A DNA stretch of 64,000 nucleotides from Pocillopora verrucosa (Eukaryota; Cnidaria; Anthozoa; Scleractinia; Pocilloporidae). The stretch covers positions 25,693,720 to 25,757,719 of the forward strand of contig NC_089314.1 of NCBI RefSeq assembly GCF_036669915.1, written 5' to 3'. The notes under the pieces are model-generated. The model had not been told where the DNA came from and did not search any database. It saw nothing but the letters and a program-made list of their open reading frames with translations. This document shows positions 30,602 to 42,500 of the stretch, piece by piece. Position 1 is the first letter of the stretch. Each line of letters starts with the position of its first letter. The translations under genes and the position numbers were made by a program.

Positions 30602-31741
30602 ATGAATTACTCTTCCTCTGTTGGCCTTGGAAACAATTGCAACAGCTCATTAGTTCCTAAAACCATTCTTCGGCGATATGATTTTTCTTCCGAACATACT
30701 CGCAACTTTCTCATCGCAGCAGCCGTTCTGAGTTTCGTTGCTTGTCCTTTGACCTGCTTTTTTAACGGATTAGTCATTTTAGCCGTGAAGGTAAAACGAA
30801 GACTTCAAACACACTCAAACATCATGCTGGCATGTTTCGCACTCACTAATGTACTGAATGGCGTGCTGGTTCAACCCCTGAATGCAACCCTGGCGATTTT
30901 TCTGCTTCAAGGTAAAGATTTCCACGCAGTGTGCGAAGTTAATTTGGCGTTTAGCTTCTCTTTTATGGAAGTTAGCTTGATATCTATGTGCCACCTGATT
31001 CTGATCAGTGGAGAACGCTACCTCACCATAAAGTACTCTCTTAGACACAACGAGGTGCTCACAAATACCAGCGTTATAGTTTCATCGTTTCTTACCTGGA
31101 TCACAGCAGTCATTCTCTATTTCATTTTGCCAAACACTATGATGACGTTCGCCATTTTAGAGATCACAGTGTTTTCTTCGATTGTTATACTTCAGGTTCT
31201 GGTCTATAAACAGGCCCGTCGTCACGAAAAAAGTATTCTTACCCACCAAGTTTCTATGGAAGCAAAAGCTAAATTTAAAAGAGAGAAGAAAGCCTTAAAA
31301 TCAACCACCCTTTTAATTGTGATAGTTATACTTTTTTTCCTGGTCCCATTTACTTTCCTTAATTTCACGTGGTATATATTCGAGAAAAGATTCTCGGATG
31401 AAGTTAAGATGTCAGCTCGTCAATTTTGTCTCGGGATAGTGACTCTTAATTCCGTTGTCAATCCAATTATTTACACAGTTCGAAATAGACATTTTAGAGT
31501 TTCTTTTATCGAGATGTTGTTGGGAAAAACTCCTCAAGAAGCTGAAGAAAATGAGGGGAAATTGTTTAGATTTAGACAAAGAGTCATGGCTGTGAGACTT
31601 GAAGCTAGACAAGAAAGAAAAGTGAATAAAGGATGTAATCAAATCCAACCAGATGATGCAAGGGATCCAGAGGAAATTACATCGGGCGAACAGATCAGCA
31701 TCACCACGAGAACAGTCCCTGCAGACGACCATACTAGATAA
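30602..31741 (+). CDS. Class A (rhodopsin-like) GPCR, intronless
   Basis: Receptor of 379 residues from the first in-frame ATG at 30602 (MNYSSSVGLG). N-glycosylation sequons sit at N2 and N14. Seven hydrophobic segments lie at about 36-62, 73-98, 111-138, 154-178, 181-204, 234-256 and 272-292. Class A hallmarks: Cys111 at the top of TM3, GERY (137-140) in place of DRY, Pro249 in TM6 and NPIIY (287-291) in TM7. Extracellular loop two is only a few residues long and has no cysteine, so the usual disulfide partner of Cys111 is missing, as in melanocortin-like receptors. The TM2 residue that is normally Asp (2.50) is Asn (ALTNVL). The basic loop three and the long charged tail (about 305-379, Glu/Arg-rich) suit G-protein and kinase contacts. 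Ligand unknown; a MECA-type (melanocortin/EDG/cannabinoid/adenosine) affinity is a guess from the short loop. Confidence 0.92.
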   Translation: MNYSSSVGLGNNCNSSLVPKTILRRYDFSSEHTRNFLIAAAVLSFVACPLTCFFNGLVILAVKVKRRLQTHSNIMLACFALTNVLNGVLVQPLNATLAIFLLQGKDFHAVCEVNLAFSFSFMEVSLISMCHLILISGERYLTIKYSLRHNEVLTNTSVIVSSFLTWITAVILYFILPNTMMTFAILEITVFSSIVILQVLVYKQARRHEKSILTHQVSMEAKAKFKREKKALKSTTLLIVIVILFFLVPFTFLNFTWYIFEKRFSDEVKMSARQFCLGIVTLNSVVNPIIYTVRNRHFRVSFIEMLLGKTPQEAEENEGKLFRFRQRVMAVRLEARQERKVNKGCNQIQPDDARDPEEITSGEQISITTRTVPADDHTR

Positions 31742-33123
31742 GTAGTCTATCCAACTAGTTGATATGTGATCCATTTTAATCGCTGATTTGCAATAAGCAT
31801 ATGAAGATTTATTTTTCGCTGCTTCACTTATTGTATCAGGGACCGCGCAGCAAGTTTTTGAGTGGGGGAGGGGGGGGCTATTTTTGGCTTCGTTATTTTT
31901 GTTAAACTATTTTTTGTTTAATTTTAGCAAAAAAGTAGGGGGGGGTCCCTGTGTACTGACCATCACTCGGCAAATCATTAACCTGTTCCCTGTAGCAGTC
32001 TCCTGATGACTTAAGCTAAGTCTTCTCGAAACATGGTGTTCTTTCCTTTGAGAATGAATAGTTAGCTTGGGAGACAAATCCTTTAACATTATTAGCAATG
32101 GCTGCTGCAGTGAATTAAAACTTTAATTTAAAAAAGTATTCTATTTGTGAGAATGAAGATCATCACTTAACATCAAATTGATTCAGTAAAATACCTCAGA
32201 AGGTAAGGAAGGAACATTCTGACTATGTTGAAGATCAGGGAGTCAATATAAACCACTTTTCCCAAGAATCGCACAATGCAACTTCCTCAGAGTTTACTGT
32301 TTAGCCTAATAAAAATGCAAGTGGCTATCCCATTGTTGCACATTGTATACCTCATTTTATAATAAACGGACCGAAAAAAATAAAATCCAGTTTACGAGTC
32401 GTTTTTCCTTCTTTACTTATAGGTCTGAAACGAATTGTACTGCTGAGTCTAAATAAATTTGTTACTTCTTTGTGTAGTCTGGTTCATATCCGTCTCAAAA
32501 GTATCACCCGCCGCCCACTATTTGTAAAAAAATAATTTCCGATTAGATACAACTGGCAGCAGAGCTAATGTACGTCACGTGGCAAACTTCAGAACTTTAC
32601 TATCTTCTGCTATTGTTACTGATTACCATCCTCTCCAAACAAAGCTGTTCACGATTCCCATTTCTCTGGCCGCTCTAGTTCTGTGAGTGCGTAGTTTTAT
32701 GAGACCCTTCACTAGTCAGGCGCTTCACAACCTCTACTGAGTTTAGCTCGTACTTCTTTTGATAGCTGCGACTGATCCAGTAATCTTCGAGAGTGCTCTT
32801 GTATTCCTTTATCGTGGCCTTCCGTTTCCTCTATTTCAAATTTCTTGACTCGTTTTGCTCGATGTCGATTTAATGCCGATTCAATCCCGAAGTACAATCG
32901 ACAAAACCTTCGTATGTAATTAGTTCCAATTGGTACTAATCACGTAATAATTTTCGAATGTGACAATGAACTTCTAACTCAGTATGAAAGCAGAAAAAGT
33001 TCTCACTTTCCTCATAACAACGTTTGTATTTGGTTTTTTGTTAGATTTATCGTTTCTCTCTGCCTCATCTCATTTCCTTTTTTCCCTTTCATCCTTTTTT
33101 CCTAAATCCTACTTTACGAACTA
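31742..33123. other. Intergenic between the GPCR and MAF1
   Basis: GPCR 3' UTR and spacer, with two G-runs (31864-31880 and 31938-31946) and AATAAA-like signals near 32362 and 32452. The short frames here match nothing I recognise. Confidence 0.4.
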
Positions 33124-33181
33124 TGACGTCATCTTTCAGTTTCAGTGCTAGACATTTGTTGTTTATGAACCCGCCATCTTG
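33124..33181 (+). promoter_or_regulatory. CRE and YY1-like sites upstream of MAF1
   Basis: TGACGTCA at 33124-33131 is a perfect CRE. CCGCCATCTTG at 33171-33181 matches the YY1 consensus. They lie 410-470 bp upstream of the MAF1 ATG in a TATA-less stretch, a usual layout for a housekeeping promoter. Use of either site is inferred. Confidence 0.45.
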
Positions 33182-33592
33182 TGCTCTGACAAAAGCATCT
33201 TCTCCTCGCTTTTCTCAGTATTTTAGCATCTAAATAGCTGCAGTTTAGTTTAAAAAAAAAGTGTTTTAGTATCAGCTCACGTAATTGTGAGTTAAGTCAA
33301 GCAGTTTTTGAGCTTAGAAGGAAGTCTTCTACATGCATCCAAGCGACAGTTCACCCTTCCTCTGTTTCTTTGTGGAAAAAATTGGCGCCCAGAGTGGACG
33401 AAAACCCGGACGTCAACCCTTTTACAAGAAGAAGTCGATTATTAGTTCGCATAGCAAGCCCATTTTACATCGACAGAGACTTTATTAAGCTTATACGAAG
33501 CGAAGGTTGGTAAACAGGTACGAGAATAAACAAAATTTCTCTCCTTGAACGAAAAAGTTAATCAGTCCTAAGGTCGAGTTGGTGAAAACAAT

Positions 33593-36500
33593 ATGAAGCT
33601 CTTGGAAAACGCCCGTTTGGACACTCTAAGTGCAGCCATTTCCACGGACAAGGGAGACAGCCAAATTGATGGCAGGTAAGGTATCTAGATAATGAATACG
33701 TCTACAGTTTGTTGTTTATCTCTGTTTTGAAATGTATTTAAATTTTTTGTATCTAATTCCGTTCGGTAATTCTTCGCTTGAACCATATTTGTATTTCCAA
33801 GTTTACCCTACACATTTGAGATTGTCATAAGTTTACTCAGTGTCGATAAGCCATTAGCCATGAACAGCGAAATTATCTGATCCAGAAAAAATAAACTTCG
33901 AAGGTCGTAATAAATTTGCGAGGCTCAGCATATTCCATATCAGCTGACAGTCATTCACTAACTCTAGTGTCGGGGATCACTTTATGGTGTAATATTTGTC
34001 CACTCTCGCTGTATTTTTAGTGTTATTTCAACCTTAACTATCTGAAGCTGTAGATACTGGTACACGAAAATTTCCTTCAAGACTTCAGCTGACATAGCTC
34101 TTAGAGAAAGAAAGTTTTGGAGCGCCTGAGTTTTCTTGCGGAATTGCAATTTTTAAGTTCTTTTTAGAAACAAATTTTATTGGCTCGAGACTAATAAAAT
34201 TTTGGCTGGGAACTTGAATTGACTTTTGATTTGCATGTGATGATTTTTATTTGATTGAGGAGAATAAATTTAATGCTGCATTTTGTGAGGCTTTCCACCT
34301 AAATTTATTTAACATGCTGATCAAGGACTATCCCAAAAATCTGCCAAACTCTGAATCAAAAATAATCTCTGCGCTACACAATTGTGGCTCTTACTACCTG
34401 TCAATTGCTAATTCTGTTGGTTTGTAGTATACCTATGTCGGTTTGTCACTTCCAACATAAATACAGATTTTTCATGTTAGAGACTAATGGCCTAGAAACA
34501 TCAGTATACTTATTTTCAATACTTTTCTCTGTAAATTTTGTAAGGCACTGATAAGGAGAATTTGTTTATTAGTCAAGAGGTTTAGTTGGTGATCATTTCC
34601 TTTAGTATGACGTTAGACCCTTCAGTTTGATTTAGAGGTAATTTTATGCGGAGAAAATTAGATGGTAGTCACTCTGAGGCGTCAGAGGGTTAAGCGACTG
34701 TACCTACAAATCAGCAACTGACAGGAATGCTGCTTGTCAGTATAGAGAAATCTTTTTCAGTTTGTCAACAACACTCTTAGACATCATTGTATCTGTATCA
34801 CTAACTAAACTACAGTAACTGCAGGACCACTTGTACTTTTGACAACCAGATTTTGTAACTCCATCCCAAGGGTCACCACCTTATCGCGGTGGGATGGTTT
34901 GTGTGTCTCAGTAACCCCTAGAGCTATGTCGGCTGGAGTCTTGAACTCCTGGTAGGGTCACCCATGCCGAACAGGTCAAAGGGTAGAGACCAGACAAAGT
35001 GTGATCCCCTGGTGCTCCAGGCTGGGGGTTGGGTTCAGACAGTTAACCCACCCCCATTAAAATTAGACAATCCATTCTCTATTTAAATGGTCTTGGTGGC
35101 AGGACCCCACAGTAACAGGTTGACACCTTTAGACATAACCAGGAAGGAATCCACAAATCTGACAATGGTTGATGATGTAAGGGAACTGTCAGAGTTCCAG
35201 TAAGACTGTTTGTCAAATTGATTGGAAGGCAATGTTAAAGGCCTGTGTCCTTTATTGTGTGAAGCCATATACTAAAGGATATGATATTTATGAATGTATT
35301 TTATTCCTAGAATTGAAAGTTACTCTTGTAAGATGGCTGGTAGTGACAAAAAACTATACAAGAGTCTGAATGAAGGATGTGCCCCTCATGAACTTCAGGC
35401 CTTGTCACCACCACAAACTACACACTCAGCAAGCATATCACCTACCAACAGCAATTATTACCCTGCAGTCCTTACTAGTGCACGGCAGAGAAGGCTGAGC
35501 ACGGGAAGTCAAGAGGAAGCTGTGCTGTGTGACACAATCAGTCGCAAGATGTTGTTCTATTTGATTTCCACCCTGAATGCATCATTTAACCCAGATTATG
35601 ATTTCAGTAATGTGAAGTCTCATGAGTTCTCGCGTGAACCAAACCTTCAATTGGTGGTAGATGCAATCAATGGGAATCTGTCTGCCATTAATGGTGAGAC
35701 ATATGTTGCTCTCAGGGCAGGATTGTGGAGCGCAATTGATGAAGAGATTAATCTGGTGGAGTGTGACATATTCAGGTAATTGCATGGATTATAGTAAAGT
35801 TCATATTTATATTGTGATTTTACCAATTGATGCCAAAATATTTAGTTAGATGTTAAGGGTTCATGACTACTGAACTTGAATGTATTTTTATGGTAGGTAC
35901 AAAATGTAGGTGGTGAAAGTGTGCTGGATTTAAAATTTAGAGGTTCATGCAGTTTCTAACTTTTCACACTTTCTCTCACAGCCATTTGTTTCACAGCAGT
36001 CTTAAGTTCAGTCACTACACTGTTTTTTTTGTAATTGGCCAGTTGATTTGCCACTTACTAGCTAACTAATAAACAAACTTTTGTTCAACATATTACCTAT
36101 CTAATTTGTTTAGGCATTCCCAATTACCAAAGAGGTGCCAAATACATTATTACTGAAGTCAAGTTATTTGAGTTGTTTGTAATTTTGGAAATTTTTTTTT
36201 TATTTATGTCTAGTTACAATCCTGATCTTGACTCAGACCCTTATGGTGAGGAAGGAAGCCTCTGGTCTTTCAACTATTTCTTCTACAACAAGAAAATGAA
36301 GAGAATATTGTTCTTTACATGTAGAGCAACAAGGTAGGAAGCACATTTTGTAGAGGAAAATCTTTAGTTCTACAGTACTGTTTAGAGGCTGAGGACCATA
36401 ATCTACTGAAACCCCATATTTGTCTTGTTATTATGAAGTCTCCTGTTTTAATTCAGGAAATGTAGGGACAGAATAGTTTCTATCACAGATATGAAGTAGA

Positions 36501-37066
36501 ACTTTATCCAAACAGTCTGAAGCAACCTCGTATCTCTAGATAATCTCTTTACCTTCCAAGACTGTGCCTAAACTTTGCTTGAAATTCTTCTGAGACCAGC
36601 AATCCTCTTAAGAGAAAGGAAAAACAATGCCTTTGCTAGAGTATTGGGGTAAACAAAGTGAGCTACTGGAAACTTGAAAATACACATCCTCCTAATTGTT
36701 TCTCTATTGTAAGAATTGTTATTCTTCTCATCATTCATAAAGAACTGATCAAAGTTGAAATTTAAAACAGGTCCATTGCTCAATACCAGTCTGATGAAGA
36801 TGAACAGTTTGAAATGGAACCCATGGATATGGCATTTGAGGAGTCCTCTTTTAGCCGGTATGGAATTACACTTGTTAAAAAGTCTAATTCACATCTAAAG
36901 AACAGTAAAGGATGTGTGGTCTGTGCATTTCATCGGAGACAATGATGATAATATTGATAACAGTAGTTGTATTGATGATATTGTAGTAATCATCACAGAA
37001 ATAACAAATATTTGTAACACTGTTTATCTCCTCTTTTCTAGGAATTCTCCAATTCTCATTTCCTAA
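33593..37066 (+). CDS. MAF1: MAF1, repressor of RNA polymerase III transcription (5 exons)
   Basis: Coding exons: 33593-33675, 35311-35775, 36214-36333, 36771-36857 and 37042-37066. All junctions are GT-AG and in frame, giving 259 residues (human 256). The protein binds RNA polymerase III and blocks assembly with TFIIIB when growth signalling is low. Diagnostic blocks: [12 protein letters not shown] at the start, [11 protein letters not shown] (28-38), LSPPQT (59-64), [38 protein letters not shown] and [20 protein letters not shown], ending in an acidic tail and SPILIS. Ser60 sits in the same SPPQT context as the mTORC1 site Ser60 of human MAF1. The linker also has ISP (Ser71) and a PKA/AGC-type RRLS (Ser91). 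Intron 1 (1.6 kb) holds a MITE and another dispersed repeat. Confidence 0.96.
34485..34693 (+). mobile_element. MITE family A, copy 3 (in MAF1 intron 1)
   Basis: Same orientation as 16685-16898 and 47192-47405. It shares ACATCAGTATACxTATTxTC, AAGGAGAATTTG, TTGGTGATCATTTCCTTTA, GAGAAAATTAGATGGTAGTCAC and the GAGGGTTAA end. The left terminus is eroded. Confidence 0.65.
34858..35040. repeat. Dispersed repeat, possibly from an RTE-type non-LTR element
   Basis: A GC-richer stretch inside MAF1 intron 1 with phrases ACCACCTTATCGCGGTGGGATG (including a GGGTCACC/CGGTGGGA fold), GTGTGTCTCAGTAACCCC, TTGAACTCCTGGTAGGGTCA and CCCCTGGTGCTCCAGGCTGG. Its composition is unlike the surrounding intron, and the phrases look like the 5' non-coding part of an animal non-LTR retroelement. 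That identity rests on memory of similar sequences only. It has no open frame. 35041-35300 may be its continuation. Confidence 0.3.
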
Positions 37067-37132
37067 GTGAAATCAAGTCAGTGTCGAGGATTACTTTTTT
37101 TGGTTATTAAAGAGAGGGAGGGAAAGGTGTTA

Positions 37133-37171
<39 letters not shown>

Positions 37172-39574
37172 GTTATTGCTAACCATCATGATACAATCTT
37201 AAATGTTTCTTGCAAAGACCATATGTACATATGCATGAATACTGCCCACTTATTTTACCATCATACACTTGTAATATAACCATGGTTCTTTATCATACTC
37301 ACATTTTGTACAGAAACATTAGTAAGTTTTTTAACAAGTTTATTTTAAGTGTAAGATTCACACATGTATTTGTTCACTCTTTGGACTAGAGGGTAATAAC
37401 AGAGTTAATGGAGGGGAAGTTTTTAGAAATATAAAAAAAATGTGTGTGCGCATCTGATGTTCTGTGCCTGAGTGTATGACATGCATCTGCTTGCTAACAT
37501 ATATATGAGTGGTACTGTACATGTAGTTATTCTTAACTGTTGAACTCTAGAAATCCAAGCGGCATGATCAGCAATATTTTGTTGTTGCAAATAGTTTCTC
37601 TTAGAGGTGTTTTGTCCCACAGACCAACTGAAAAGCAAAAACCAAGGGTTTGATATTGCAGGCTAAGCTAGCTGGTTTGGAGGCACATTAATTCTGTTTA
37701 ATTTAAGGTAACTCGCAGAAGGTAATATTTAGAGCACATAGGCGTTGATGTGTAAATGCTAGATTTTGTCAGCAGATAAGTGCACTTTGAGCAGATAGTA
37801 TGTTACCGGTAACCTGTAGTTGTTCCATTCAACTACAGATTGCCTTATTTTTGACAACAAGGTCACTGTTCAATTTTTGGTGTTTCCATATGTTTGCTTA
37901 AATAAGTGTTGACGGCAAAAATATCACCATCAACAAATTGGCACTCCCATGAGGGTTGAAAGGTTAACAAAATGTCATTCTTGTGAAGCACATTGTGTTG
38001 CTTAGCAAGTTTAGGTAATTTCCATTCATTATATCAGCATGGATATTTAGGTGTGAAAGGCATATCAAAGAAGCATATGTGGTATGCTATAACCATTAGG
38101 CTGGTACTGTTCCAAGGTTACTCTAGGTCAGTGCAGAAATGCTTTACCTTAAAAGGTGCTAATTATGTAAATTAGTATACTTAGATCTGTTTGCAAATGT
38201 TGTGAATTTTATTGTGTTGTTGGTGATTGTTGAGAAAATTATGCTGGTGTCTCAAAACTTTACTCCCAATACCAAACATCAAATATCAATTCTCTGCACT
38301 GTCCGCCATACATTTTGTATGAGTTTAGCCATGATAATTTTTTGTGATATCAAACAATATTCCCTGGTCTTTCTCATCAATTCTTAGTTTAAAACTGAAC
38401 TTATATTGGAAAAATTGCTTATTGGTCACAGACTGTCTGCTGGAGTGAATGAGTTATTTTGGGTTTGTAGAAAATGTTCTCATGGAACATATCATTTTCT
38501 GCAAACTGTAAGATGGACTTAAGTAACATGCATAGCAGGTTTTATTTGTTTGAGTAAGAACCCTGTCAGCGTTCTTACCATTGTATTTAAGAAAATTTAG
38601 TCCATAAGGTAAATATTCCATTTTTGCTTCGCTTTTAGTTTTTAGCAATTTTACATTTCAATTTAATTTTATTACTTTCTCTAAGGTTGAAGTGTCATTT
38701 ACTTAACAGCCAGCAGAAGGGTTATTAAATTTTCACCATGTACAGTTATGTATTTTGGTTGTAAGGTTGTATTAAACAAACTGAACATTGGAATTTTACA
38801 TGTAGTTTCGTCATTTTTCTCTCAAGTCCAGTGTCATTTGTCCCTTTCTTTTTAAACTGTGGCTTCTGTTCCTTTCTATCTTTCCTCCCTTTCCACTGAT
38901 TAAACCATCATGTTTTGTTGTCTGAAACTCAAAGGAAAGGGTACTTTTGGGTGTAAGTTTTTAACCTTGAAAGAAGGATGTGTTGAGAAATTGTACCCCA
39001 AGAAGGGAATTTCATATGAAGAAAAGAGTCACATTGTATAACTGGAGTTGTTTAGTATGAATCAAACTGCAAAGATAAAGTGATCTAATATGACTCAAGC
39101 CTCAGTTGACTTCAAAAGAATGAAGATTAGGGACTAAAAAAAACTTTCCCTTTACTCCATCTGTTTCCTCAATTTGCACCCTTAAATGAGACAGCCAGCT
39201 TCTACACCCTAATCACAGGGTAATTACATCTCTCGACCTGGTGGATGGAATGAAACTCAACTTTAGGGGTGCTGACAATGGTTAATTTAGGGGGGAAGTT
39301 TTTTCGAAGTATTAATGAATGTTCAGCACACATCTCCTCTTAAAAAGGACAGAGCTCAATGTATGTTCAGTCTTTGATAATAACAATCTTTCCCGCTGTT
39401 TCTCCATTGTTGTTCCTGTGATTTTTTTTTTTCGCTTTTTTTCTTTATTTGACGTACTTTACCCTATTTACCACGTCCTATCACTCCCCCCCCTCCTCCC
39501 CCCACCCCCTGCGGCCGTGGGTTGCCTGTATTGCTTCAGGGCCGCCCCAGTCCTTTGTCGGCCGAAGGTACAAA
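37067..39574. other. Intergenic between MAF1 and WWOX, with an (ATT)n microsatellite
   Basis: MAF1 3' UTR and spacer. An (ATT)n tract of about 45 bp lies at 37132-37177. Nothing else is supported. The last 150 bp before WWOX (39480-39574) are C-rich then GC-rich, consistent with a promoter lacking a TATA box. CAAAATGGCTGCCAAG at the WWOX start itself resembles a YY1 motif. Confidence 0.45.
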
Positions 39575-42500
39575 ATGGCTGCCAAGGATGGCGGGTTGGT
39601 GTTTGAAGAAACCAGCGAGTTTAAAAACCCAGAGGAACACTTTTTGCCGCCTGGATGGGAAATAAGAACAATGGACGATGGAAGGATCTATTATGCGAAG
39701 TGAGTCTTTTCCCATAGCTTAATTCGTGATTTCAACCTAGTTTTATGAAAGGTCCTTTGAGGGATATGTTCCAAAACATTTTTGTCCGGCTCACGGATGC
39801 AGGTTCCAGTATAGGAACTGAGTTGTGATCGTTATAAATTAGAGGGTTTTTATGAAAAAGATATTTATATTAATTCATAAGGTACATTTTTCCTTTTCTG
39901 TATAAATTTTTGTCGAACATAACGTCCTACAAACTCGCTTTTAATTTTTTCATAATGGAAACAATGATATTGGACGTTTTATTGTTGATCTCGCTCAATT
40001 GATTTGTGACAATTTAAAAATTTTCTTACCTTATTCTTAATAAATGAAAATAATAAAAATTTAATATTTATAGTCATTTGACAAAATCAACTCAGTGGGA
40101 ACATCCAACGTCGGGAAAAAGATACAAAGTCTGTGGAGGTATTTCAAATTACATGATTTACAAATTAATTTGTTAATTATGTCAAACCTTTCAACCTTAA
40201 AAGCGTATAAAATGTAATTTCTTCTCGAAATGTCAGAAAGGTAACAAGAATTGCCAGTTTTTCTGCAAGGTGTTATCTCCATAACCAAAAACTCTTCTAA
40301 TCGATTTACAAGGAATTTTGAGAAATGGAAATGGAGATTTCCTAATCAGATTTTGAAGCTCTGATAGGGCTTACAAATAGATTATAATTTTTTTAAATTT
40401 GTTTTTGTAGAGCTTCCACAAGGCTGGCAACAATTATATGACAGTAAAGGGAGTGTTTTCTTTTTTGAGTGAGTAATTTAATCTCTTTGAAATCATATCA
40501 CAGAGATACTATCCTCTGGAAATATTAAGTATTTGGAGATGCTTGATTTGGGGGTCATTACCCATTACCCAATTTTATTTTTTAAAAACTTGAAATTAGA
40601 AATGACTGCTTTGTTGCAATCTCTGACCATAAACTGAAAGTCACTTGTCATGTAGATGCACATGTCTGGATAAAGTCCCCCTAAAAATTCTTTTGAAACA
40701 ATCATCCCTAAGAAGAAAATCTGTCACTGGTAACAATTTTTTGATACAGATGAAATTTTTCTTGATTTCGCTTTTATGTGCAAACATATTCTGAGATTTA
40801 CTATTTTATGGAAAATTTAACAAGTTGTTGATCTGGAGATTTTTTTGGTATCCTAAAGACTTCTTGTTGTAGTGGGAGAGCTGACATATATCCAAGTTCT
40901 CATCTTGTGTTATGGTAGGATCCATTCTTAAAGATAATTTAGTCTCCATTCATTGATTGGTACAATCTTTTAACAGTTCTGTGAATAGAGTAACCACTTA
41001 TGCTGACCCAAGAATAGCCCTGAACTTCACCAAAAGTAAAAAAAATTCAAAAAAGTTGGATAGTCACTCTACAGCCATGCATGTGTTAAATGGAGAGGAC
41101 TTGAGTGGAAAGGTTGCCATTGTGACAGGAGCCAATAGTGGCATAGGTTAGCACATTTAACACATTGTGTTCAGGAACCATTTTAAAATATAACTGAACC
41201 TTTCCTGAAGGCCAGCTATCTGCAACAAGCATCGTTTCTTTCGCTCTCAGATTACTATTATCACACCAAACCTAACTATAATTGTCCTCTGATTTACCTT
41301 AAGCATTTACTAGTTGGATCATTACATCTCAATGCCCTCTCTTCTTACCTTGTTTAAAACATTCCTTTGTTTGATCTCATCCATGTTTTTAAGCCAACAA
41401 AAACTGTAGCTACATGAAGTAATGATTAACCCTTTAACTCCCAAGATCTGATTGTTAATTCTCTCCTCCAGCTGCTACACATTTCATTGTAAATTGGTTA
41501 CGAAAATTTGGTGTTCAATCTAGATAATATCATGTACCTGATAAGTTTGAGTAATCTCACAACCTGTTTGCTGGATAATGTATGGTTACAATGGGGAGAA
41601 GTAACATGTTAATCACTTCTGGGAGTCGAAAGGTTAAGTCCTACCCAGGTAGTGAGGCAGTATTCAATTGATTTTTATCCTATTTTAAAATTTCGCTCCT
41701 CTTAACCCTTTAACTCCCAAGATCTCATTAGTAATTCTCTTTACTGTCTGTCATATAAATATTGCAATATTAGTTTGGAGTATTTGGTATTGGATCAACT
41801 AACAATCCCAAAATTTATATCTTTCTTTGTCCTCGTCACTTGTCTTCTTGATATTGTATTGATATTTTTTAAGGAGAAGTTCTATCTTGGTCTCTTATGG
41901 GAGTTAAAAGATTAAACTAATGAAATCTTTTTTGTTTGTTTTGTTTTTTTTTTTTTAATCATGAGTTCATTTTTTATTTGTTGTTAATTGAATTTCCAAC
42001 ACTTATTATTAGGTTTTGAGACTGCCAAGGCACTGGCACTTCACGGAGCTCATGTGATCTTAGCTTGTAGGAACATGAACAAAGCAAACAGGGCAGCAGC
42101 TATGATCAGACAAGTACAGGTCATTAACTGAAATGTTTACTCTTGTTAATTTCTTTCCTATGAATATTTTACTTTTTATTTACTATACTCTTAGATATTT
42201 CCAGTACTAAAATAAATTCAAATTGTCAGTAGGCTCCATTTTGGGCCAGCAGTCATCATATTATTAGTACCCAGGGCACTGCATACAAAAAGGGTGAATC
42301 ATTATGCACTTGTGGTGTGACTTAGTTTAGTTTTGTTCTTCTTGCTTGGCAATAAAACATGCATGTTCTTACAATCTACATCTCCTGTTCTTGATCAAAA
42401 AGTACAATGGTCATTCCTACTGTACTTTCAATATTTAATTTTATATGTACATTAATGGAGATGTATTTTCAGAATTTCTTATAAGTTTTGTTATTAAGTT

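Noticed and set aside
31999-32036. Hammerhead-ribozyme-like CTGATGAC...CGAAAC
   Set aside because: A CTGATGA box and a CGAAAC box flank a small stem (GACTT/AAGTC), but seven bases separate the stem from GAAA, so the catalytic core cannot form as in known hammerheads. No retroelement frame is adjacent.
39319-39703. Long upstream extension of the first WWOX frame
   Set aside because: The open frame continues 5' of the ATG at 39575 through a C-rich low-complexity stretch. Similarity to WWOX starts at MAAKDGG, so the later ATG is preferred.
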